A DNA stretch of 25,715 nucleotides from a virus. The position numbers and the translations under genes are program-made. Location: positions 1-25,715 of the IMG/VR virus record IMGVR_UViG_3300006027_000055; one strand, written 5' to 3'. Below are positions 13,648 through 20,380 of the stretch, one piece after another. Each line of letters opens with the position of its first letter. The stretch's first letter is position 1. The notes beneath the pieces were generated by a model. That model worked only from the letters and a program-made list of their open reading frames with translations. It made no database searches and was not told the origin of the DNA.

Positions 13648-16245
13648 ATGGGCGTAGAAGACAATTTATTTCAAATAAGTTCTTTGGATCAAGGTGATAC
13701 CTTTTATGATTGGTTTAATAAAACCAATAATGAAATAATTGCTAAATTGAACAACATCAAAGTTTTTGATGGTCTTTCTGGTGATGGTATTGATGTTCTA
13801 GTTGGTACTACAGCGTCAGGAGAAGGTGCTTCTGCTGGAGATATTTTAGTTTCTATTAGTGATTCTATAAGCAAAGGTGTAACCTTTCAGGGTGATGTAA
13901 CTATAAATGGGATTCTAAACTACACATCCGCGCTCAATCTTCCGACTGGTTTAAGAATGTATGCAGGAGAAAGTGGTGGAACTGCTGGCTTTACTTTCGG
14001 TAATGCGGTTAGATCTATTCCATTCGACGGAAATGTCCCCGGAGGAACATATGGAATTGGTTTAACTCTTGCAGATTCTTCTAGTGGTACAAATGCGGAA
14101 GTTGTTGGTCTAGTTTCCTCTGTTGGATCAAATTATGTTGATGTTATTGTTAATGGTAACTTGGAATTAAGTGACTGGAGCGGATCTCTCGACACTGGAA
14201 ATACTCTTACAAACTGCGTTTACTTCCTTTCTACGACGAAAGGAAAAATAACAAAAACAGAACCAAATATCGCAGGACTTGTTTCAAAGCCTGTTTTGCT
14301 CGGACTATCGGGTGATCGAGGAAGTGTTCTTCATTATAGAGGACAACTCTTAGGAGAAAGTTCTGGGGTGTCTGGTGCGAGTGCTGGTGCTATTGCAGTT
14401 AACAGCGCAATCATTGATTTGTCATACGGACTTGATGGATTTACTCTAGGTACAACACAGTTAAGAGTGGGATCAGCAATATCAAAAACACGATCAACGG
14501 CTATTACTCCAAATCGACTCGATGTAATGGACACAGAATATACAGATCCATCGACTTTTGTTGCAAGTAATCTAGCGCCAAGTGCTACAGCCGCAGTTCG
14601 TGAAATATATGGAGGATACTATCTAACATCTGCAAACGATCCTGACATTCCTCCTATGAGTCCTCCAGACTTTAAGAATAGTGCAAACTCATGGAAACCT
14701 TCTATAAATGATTTCGTCGGTTTCATTAAAAGTTTCCCTGGCGGTGAAGATGGTACATTAGTAGAAATCACTTTATCTGGAGTATTTTATCCACAAGATG
14801 GTAATATGGCTGGAATTATAACTGGAGTAAATACTAATCCCGGCAATGGCGCTAACGCCGCCATTTATGTCACCCCATCAAATTATTATGTTGCTCCCAC
14901 CTCAGATCCGGTGTTCGGTCCTGTTGCATATAAAGACAGTGCAGGGCAAATCACAAGATTGCAAACATCATTTCAAGTTGGGATCCCTCTATCAGGCTCG
15001 TTCCCCGGAGATCCAGTTTTGCTTTCTACAAATCTGTCTCGTGTTGACAGACCCGGAAATGACTCCGGTGATGGCTCAGATCCTCGCGGTGAATTTGGCC
15101 AAGATGGTCCCTCCTTTAACGAAGCAGAGAATGGAGCGATGACATTCTGGCAAAGAGGAGTTTTAGATAAAACTGCAAATACAGCAGATGATGGGTGGTA
15201 TTTTGCTGACTCATGGAAAGTAATGAATGGTATTCGACCAACGAATAGTTCTGCAACAGGAACATTCAGAATTGAAAGAAAAGAATTCGATTTGGCACAA
15301 ACCGAAGTTCTTGGTTCGCCCGAGTATTATACTCGATATACATCTACTTTAAGTGGAGTGACTGGTACAACTGGTGGAGCCACAGGAGGTTCAACTGGAT
15401 CAACTGGCCCTGATTCTGATTTCTTGCGATTAGAAAATGTAATACCTGATTCTCAAGTTGCATCGAACACTCCGTATATTTTAAGTTTCTACGCAAAGGC
15501 CCAAAACTCATCAACTCCCATCAATATAAGTTATAATCAATACTTCCTTGATGGATCAAGAACAGGCACTGCGTTTAATGAAAAGAAATTAGGAACAATT
15601 TCTCTTGGAACTTCCTGGCAAAGATATAAAGTGGCACTTCAGGGTGTTGAACCGGGAGGCACTAAGGTTCAAGGTGATCATTATGCATCAATTGGATTTG
15701 ATCTGATTGAAGCTTCTGGGTTTGTTGATCTTGCGCAAGTTATACTTGAAAAGGGTAATTATGCGAGCAAACCAACAGCAATTGATTATAACACAGAGTT
15801 AAATCGACTAAAGAGAAGATATCAAAAATCATACGATGTGGAGGTTGCGCCCCAAACTGCAACAATGACCAATCCTCTTCGATCTGATATTACTCCCGTC
15901 GTTTTCCAAAATGATGTAACAAACACTCACTACCAAAAGTTTGATGTTAGCACAAGAAAAGTTCCATCTGTTCAATTCTTCTCTCCTAGTTCTGGAACTC
16001 TTGGAGATGCACTAAACTTAAGCGCAACTAATTCGTATGAAGCACTTGATCTAAGAAAAACATCTGGTAGTAAAAATGTTAAAGGAAATACTCGAACTGC
16101 AATTACAGGAAATCCAACTATATCAAGTGAAGTATCTAAAGATGGATTCGTTTTAGATCTTCTTGGTGGTGTACTAGAGGGCGATAAGATTGCAGTTCAT
16201 TATGTTGCAGATGCAGATATTAACAAGAACTTTAAGAGGACATAA
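13648..16245 (+). CDS. tail-fibre-like protein with carbohydrate-binding-type domain
   Basis: This 865-residue protein starts at an ATG with AGAGGA 8 nt upstream. Residues 16-36 (DTFYDWFNKTNNEIIAKLN) are the common N-terminal attachment motif of marine phage fibre-like proteins. Residues ~100-240 form a beta domain (NAEVVGLVSSVG..., FLSTTKGKI, KPVLLGL) shared with the next protein. Residues ~493-770 read like a jelly-roll carbohydrate-binding domain: NGAMTFWQRGV, WYFADSWKV, FLRLENVIPDSQ, YILSFYAKAQ, SWQRYKVALQG, QVILEKGNYASKPTAIDYN, ELNRLKRRYQKSYD. The Q-R-G, D-S/R-W, Q-x-x-x-E-x-G and R-R-Y marks are typical of that fibre module. A short Gly-X-Thr tract (G-T-T-G-G-A-T-G-G-S-T-G) interrupts it near nt 15358-15412. 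Probably a host-contacting baseplate appendage. Confidence 0.72.
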   Translation: MGVEDNLFQISSLDQGDTFYDWFNKTNNEIIAKLNNIKVFDGLSGDGIDVLVGTTASGEGASAGDILVSISDSISKGVTFQGDVTINGILNYTSALNLPTGLRMYAGESGGTAGFTFGNAVRSIPFDGNVPGGTYGIGLTLADSSSGTNAEVVGLVSSVGSNYVDVIVNGNLELSDWSGSLDTGNTLTNCVYFLSTTKGKITKTEPNIAGLVSKPVLLGLSGDRGSVLHYRGQLLGESSGVSGASAGAIAVNSAIIDLSYGLDGFTLGTTQLRVGSAISKTRSTAITPNRLDVMDTEYTDPSTFVASNLAPSATAAVREIYGGYYLTSANDPDIPPMSPPDFKNSANSWKPSINDFVGFIKSFPGGEDGTLVEITLSGVFYPQDGNMAGIITGVNTNPGNGANAAIYVTPSNYYVAPTSDPVFGPVAYKDSAGQITRLQTSFQVGIPLSGSFPGDPVLLSTNLSRVDRPGNDSGDGSDPRGEFGQDGPSFNEAENGAMTFWQRGVLDKTANTADDGWYFADSWKVMNGIRPTNSSATGTFRIERKEFDLAQTEVLGSPEYYTRYTSTLSGVTGTTGGATGGSTGSTGPDSDFLRLENVIPDSQVASNTPYILSFYAKAQNSSTPINISYNQYFLDGSRTGTAFNEKKLGTISLGTSWQRYKVALQGVEPGGTKVQGDHYASIGFDLIEASGFVDLAQVILEKGNYASKPTAIDYNTELNRLKRRYQKSYDVEVAPQTATMTNPLRSDITPVVFQNDVTNTHYQKFDVSTRKVPSVQFFSPSSGTLGDALNLSATNSYEALDLRKTSGSKNVKGNTRTAITGNPTISSEVSKDGFVLDLLGGVLEGDKIAVHYVADADINKNFKRT

Positions 16246-16247
16246 GA

Positions 16248-17453
16248 ATGAGCTGTAGCGCAAGTTCCAATTTACAGGGTAACAGTGTTACTCAAAACCC
16301 AAACGGTATTCCTTCTAGACTAGTTTTAAATTTAGATGCTACTTCCGATTTTTACACTCTGGATGCAGGTATTACAAACGGAGATGCGATTAGATTTCAG
16401 CCTACTCCATTTGGAACAACTGGAACATATCGAAGATCTCAAGGAAATAACAACGAAAATGCTGAAGTAGTTGGTGTAGTTGAAGCAATTGATACTAATG
16501 GAAATTTGACTGTTGTTCTTCGTGGAACCATAAACCACCCCCAAACTAATTTCGAATACAATCAGGATAGTTTTGGATCTACTTTAGGCGCATCTGGTGG
16601 GAATGATATTTTCTTCCTAAGTGATGGAGTTTCTGGTGGATTTATGAATCTAGCACCAACAGAGCCTGGAACGATCGCAAAACCAGTACTACAAAGAATA
16701 TCAGACTCTGCTGGATCTTATAACTTCCAAGTTTTAAATTATATCGGATATCAAATAGGTGGAGATTTAGTTGCAGAGACACAGAGTGCCTTACCTATTG
16801 GATCCTTCATAAAAGTTCCAAGATCATCTATAGTGCCAAATGGATGGGTGGAAACCTCAACATCCACAAGCACCCCATTAGATTTAGATGTAATATTATA
16901 TCCTGATTATTATGCGTTTGCAGGTAAATCTTTTGGTTTTATACAAACTCTGCAATTAACAGGAATCACAGTCACATCTACGCTTGTCGGGGCAACCATA
17001 ACACAAAAAACACCGCAGGGTATAGTTTATACAACTGGAATTATTAAATCAGTCCAAGGCGGCAGTTCAGTTAAAGTTCAAATGTCGATAAATGCGCAAG
17101 AATTTATATCTGATACCACTTATCCCGTTTCAGTAGTTCTTTCTTCGCCCGGCCAACCACTAACCGGAACAATCAGATCATCAACAATAACTTCAGTTAT
17201 GGTTCCAACTGTTGTTGATAACAGTCCAATTGTTTTCAATATATTTAACACTGATATAACTCCTCCTTTCAAAACATTAGTTAAAGTGAGGGATGTTGTT
17301 GGAGTTAGTATTCCAAGAAATGTTACAGTAGAAGACATGACTGTTTTATCTGAATTAATTTTAGGTAATACATATTCTAATGTTTCATCAACATTAGACA
17401 ATATAATTTCTAGAATAGAAACATTGGAAAATACTATTAACGGAGCATCTTAG
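16248..17453 (+). CDS. tail-collar-like structural protein
   Basis: In this 401-residue protein, residues ~15-175 form a beta domain homologous by eye to residues ~100-240 of the preceding protein: NAEVVGVVEAID, VVLRGTINH, FFLSDGVSGGFM, PGTIAKPVLQ. Residues ~182-232 resemble a degenerate phage tail-collar hairpin (PIGSFIKVPRSSIVPNGWVE, then YPDYYAFAGKSFG), where the family reads I-G-x-I...P-x-G-W and Y-P-x-L-Y-x-x-x-G-x-x-F-G. The usual C-D-G after G-W is missing. The C-terminus (LSELILGNTYSNVSSTLDNI followed by a heptad-like ISRIETLENTI) is a likely coiled coil that could trimerise. The ATG lies 2 nt after the previous stop, with AAGAGGA upstream. The last base of its TAG is the first base of the next GTG start. 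Confidence 0.65.
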   Translation: MSCSASSNLQGNSVTQNPNGIPSRLVLNLDATSDFYTLDAGITNGDAIRFQPTPFGTTGTYRRSQGNNNENAEVVGVVEAIDTNGNLTVVLRGTINHPQTNFEYNQDSFGSTLGASGGNDIFFLSDGVSGGFMNLAPTEPGTIAKPVLQRISDSAGSYNFQVLNYIGYQIGGDLVAETQSALPIGSFIKVPRSSIVPNGWVETSTSTSTPLDLDVILYPDYYAFAGKSFGFIQTLQLTGITVTSTLVGATITQKTPQGIVYTTGIIKSVQGGSSVKVQMSINAQEFISDTTYPVSVVLSSPGQPLTGTIRSSTITSVMVPTVVDNSPIVFNIFNTDITPPFKTLVKVRDVVGVSIPRNVTVEDMTVLSELILGNTYSNVSSTLDNIISRIETLENTINGAS

Positions 17454-20380
17454 TGATTTACGGTAGCAGTAGAATATCCATATTAGGTGCTACCGCTGCA
17501 ACTGGACCCACTGGAAACACCGGACCTACTGGACCGACTGGTAACACGGGTTCAGGAGTAGTCGGTCCAACGGGTAATACCGGAATAGATATAACTTCGA
17601 TAGACAATTTAAATAATGCGGGTATTCTTGGTACGACATTCAGTGATGGAACTTTTGTACTCAGTTCTTTTGTTATAAAAGGACCTACTGGCACTGCACG
17701 AATAGGAATTACGGGTGATAATAAGGGAACCGGGATTACCCTTCTTTCATCCGCTGGTGTTGATTATTCTGGATTAACTCTTCGAAGCATTAAAGGTAAC
17801 ACTTTAACCAGCGGTGATCTAGTTGATGTAACCCAAACAGATAAAGAAATTGTTGTTACTGTAGATGATTTTGGTGAGTTGGAAACTGGTTACTTAAACT
17901 TAACAGGAGTAACATCACAAAATTCTCTAATCACATTTACTTCTTCTGGTGCAGGTGGAAATCCTGTATCCATCGATAATACCAACTATGATCCAAGCAC
18001 CAAAACTCTTTCTTTCACGGTGAAGGACTATAGAGAAACAGCAAGAGAAATTACCTTATCTGGAATAACTTTGGACGGAGGAAACCAAGTTGAAGGTTTA
18101 GATGCTTACAGTTTTAGTATCAATCCAGAAGAAGCAAAACTTTTTAAGATAGATTTAAATGCAAAGGGTTGTGATCCCAGTTGTCCTGTTCTTTTCAATA
18201 TAGAATCACCAGCAAATGCCCAATATGGAAATTCTTTTACTCTTATCGTAAAAGGGGCAACAGGAACAACGCCTCTAACACAAAGATTTTCATCTAATGT
18301 ATCTTTCCCCTTTGATAAAGAACCATGTTTTAGTGGATCCACTGACATATTTAACTTCTTCTGGATTCCGAATCAATGGTATGGAAACTTAGTTAAGTGG
18401 GGTGATAATACTGAAACCGGCAACACTGCTTTCGGTTGCAATAATTTGGAACCATTTTCTTCGGGAACAAACAATCCTTTTAATCCAGGTCAACAGGGAG
18501 CAGTCGAAGCAACGGGTGCCTGCTGCGAAGGAAATGGTATATGCATCGAGTCTTCGATTAGTGGTTGCATTGGATTTTTTCATGGAGTCGGAACAACTTG
18601 TGGTAACACAGGAAACACTGGAGAGGGAATTTGCAATCAAAGAGGACCTTGTTGCATATACAATGAAATCTACAATTCAACACAATGTAATTTATTAACA
18701 TGCGACGAGTGCTTAACTCTAAACAGTCAAGACGGAATCAAAACTACATTCGGAGGAAATGGTAAGTCTTGTAATGATATTTCATGCCCCTCTGCTGCGG
18801 TTGGTATTGGAGCGTGTTGTAATGGACTGGGCGTTTGCGAACAAAAGAATGAAGTTAACTGCATCAAAGATGGTGGTTTTTTCCGAGGTGTTGGAATATC
18901 TTGCTTAGACTATTTTGATGAAAACATTTGTTCTACTGGAACTGGTTCCTGCTGCTTGGGTAAAAATTCTTGTATAGATGGTCAACAATTTGACGACTGT
19001 TTGGATGCAGGTGGACTTTATGCGGGGAATGGTTCAACATGTGCAGAATTAGTATGTCCAAATGTAAACAGTGTTTCATGCTTTGGTATTGTTGATAATC
19101 AATTAGTGAAGCCTGGAGATTTATTTGCAGGTGGATTGGTTGTGGGAATATTCAATCCTTACTATGCAAAAGTTGCGGGTGCAGAAAAACAATTTGTAGG
19201 TCAAAGTACAACATACACGAATGAATGTGGTACTACCGGCCAATATATGAGCATGTCTGAAATTACTGCGGATATTTATAGAACACCATATGATCATCAT
19301 GGTTATGGTTTCGGAGCATCAGGTGAACAACAAGTTTCTTGTGCAGATATAAATTCCAATACGATGCCCGGGGAAAATGAAAGCAGACCTGATTCATACC
19401 TTATGGTTGTCTCTTTGGATCCAGTTGCAGTGGATGGAAACGGAGATTTGGTCACACCGGGTCGGGGAGTCACGCAGAATTTTGTGTGGTCAAATTACGG
19501 CTCTTCGTGGGGTCCAACAATAAACTTACAAAATCCAAGAGCGCAGAATTATGGAATTTATGATGAAGAATACTCAGACATTGGAAGATATCTAGAGGGG
19601 TTCTGGACATCATCTATTGCCGTTGGTGGTGCAGCATGTGTGCTAGAACAAGGTTTGGTTTCTTCGTGTGCATATGCAAGATCACTCGGATCAGATTGGA
19701 ATCTGAGAATCGCATCCATACCTCCAAGAAGTCCAAATGGTTTTTGGAGAAGAAATTGGGGACTGTTCAACACCATTCGAATGGTCAACGCGGACAACGC
19801 AGAATATATTAATTTCAATTCAAGAGGAAACTTTGATTCTACTATATTCGGCCCATCAATCACAGGTGGAGATTACACCTCTGCCCGTGCAGTTAGACTC
19901 TTGCCTGACGGATTAACATCAGAAATGCAGGGGATAACTGCAAATCCAGAAACTGTTTCTCCTTGGTATCTTCCTAGTCATGATGAATTAGGATTCCTTG
20001 CTTCGCATTGTTTGAGAGACGGAAACTCGCCGTATAGTTTTGATTTAAACAGTGAACTATTGATGAATGGAGGAACACCTTTCCTCGGATGGTATTGGTC
20101 TTCCACGGGTTCGTTTAACGGTAATACTGCGGGTGAAGGTAAAGCGGCATTCAGTGGAACCGTTGATGGACCTGGTAGTGTTGCATGGGCAATGAAGTTC
20201 CCTGAATCTGGTGCTTTGACAGATTTTAAATCTGCAAGGAAACATAGAACTAATAATAAATACAAGGTAAGACCTATCAGGCTAATAAGGTGTGATGGTC
20301 TTTATGGAACAACCGGATCTTCGCCCGATCTTCAACTAGACAAATCCTGGCTAGTTCCGCCAGTACTGAGAGATATCTAA
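17453..20380 (+). CDS. collagen-like, Cys-repeat adhesin with DUF1566-like C-terminus (1 of 3)
   Basis: This 975-residue protein starts at GTG (GTG ATT TAC), overlapping the previous TAG by one base. Order of parts: N-terminal peptide with YGSSR; Gly-X-Thr collagen-like triplets at residues 18-44; a beta-rich middle to ~350, including FNFFWIPNQWYGNLVKWG; four Cys repeats at 355-535 (about 25 Cys, for example GSCC-x5-C-x8-C-x13-C-x4-C); then a C-terminal domain from ~536. In the last part, WYLPSHDELGFLASH (838-852), GWYWSSTGS and YKVRPIRLIRC (937-947) fit the DUF1566 pattern W-x-L-P-x-x-x-E-L...Y-W-S-S-T...V-R-x-I/V-R, a C-type-lectin-like fold. Collagen-like stalks in phage tails form trimers. 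A surface adhesin or receptor-binding role is inferred from architecture and position. There is no signal peptide. Confidence 0.7.
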   Translation: MIYGSSRISILGATAATGPTGNTGPTGPTGNTGSGVVGPTGNTGIDITSIDNLNNAGILGTTFSDGTFVLSSFVIKGPTGTARIGITGDNKGTGITLLSSAGVDYSGLTLRSIKGNTLTSGDLVDVTQTDKEIVVTVDDFGELETGYLNLTGVTSQNSLITFTSSGAGGNPVSIDNTNYDPSTKTLSFTVKDYRETAREITLSGITLDGGNQVEGLDAYSFSINPEEAKLFKIDLNAKGCDPSCPVLFNIESPANAQYGNSFTLIVKGATGTTPLTQRFSSNVSFPFDKEPCFSGSTDIFNFFWIPNQWYGNLVKWGDNTETGNTAFGCNNLEPFSSGTNNPFNPGQQGAVEATGACCEGNGICIESSISGCIGFFHGVGTTCGNTGNTGEGICNQRGPCCIYNEIYNSTQCNLLTCDECLTLNSQDGIKTTFGGNGKSCNDISCPSAAVGIGACCNGLGVCEQKNEVNCIKDGGFFRGVGISCLDYFDENICSTGTGSCCLGKNSCIDGQQFDDCLDAGGLYAGNGSTCAELVCPNVNSVSCFGIVDNQLVKPGDLFAGGLVVGIFNPYYAKVAGAEKQFVGQSTTYTNECGTTGQYMSMSEITADIYRTPYDHHGYGFGASGEQQVSCADINSNTMPGENESRPDSYLMVVSLDPVAVDGNGDLVTPGRGVTQNFVWSNYGSSWGPTINLQNPRAQNYGIYDEEYSDIGRYLEGFWTSSIAVGGAACVLEQGLVSSCAYARSLGSDWNLRIASIPPRSPNGFWRRNWGLFNTIRMVNADNAEYINFNSRGNFDSTIFGPSITGGDYTSARAVRLLPDGLTSEMQGITANPETVSPWYLPSHDELGFLASHCLRDGNSPYSFDLNSELLMNGGTPFLGWYWSSTGSFNGNTAGEGKAAFSGTVDGPGSVAWAMKFPESGALTDFKSARKHRTNNKYKVRPIRLIRCDGLYGTTGSSPDLQLDKSWLVPPVLRDI
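17504..17584 (+). repeat. collagen-like Gly-X-Thr tract, protein 1
   Basis: The segment codes for about nine Gly-X-Y triplets (GPT, GNT, GPT, GPT, GNT...) at residues 18-44, with one interruption (GSGVV). Thr in the Y position is usual in bacterial and phage collagen-like stalks. Confidence 0.88.
18515..19057 (+). repeat. four Cys-rich repeats, protein 1
   Basis: The segment codes for residues 355-535. Units begin at GACC, GPCC, GACC and GSCC. Units 3 and 4 are regular: CC-x5-C-x7-C-x13-C-x8-C and CC-x5-C-x8-C-x13-C-x4-C, each with a G-G-(F/L)-(F/Y)-x-G-x-G block before the fifth Cys. Unit 2 has extra Cys. Confidence 0.85.

Noticed and set aside
17458-17694. Minus-strand frame rich in PVGPV repeats (also at 20427-20663 and 23261-23719)
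   Set aside because: It is the antisense reading of the Gly-Pro-Thr collagen codons; all three occur exactly opposite a collagen tract and have no ribosome binding site.
20255-20262. AATAAATA on the plus strand ~120 bp before the second adhesin
   Set aside because: Inside a DUF1566-like coding region (Asn-Asn-Lys-Tyr codons); the two genes are coupled by TAATG and need no separate promoter.
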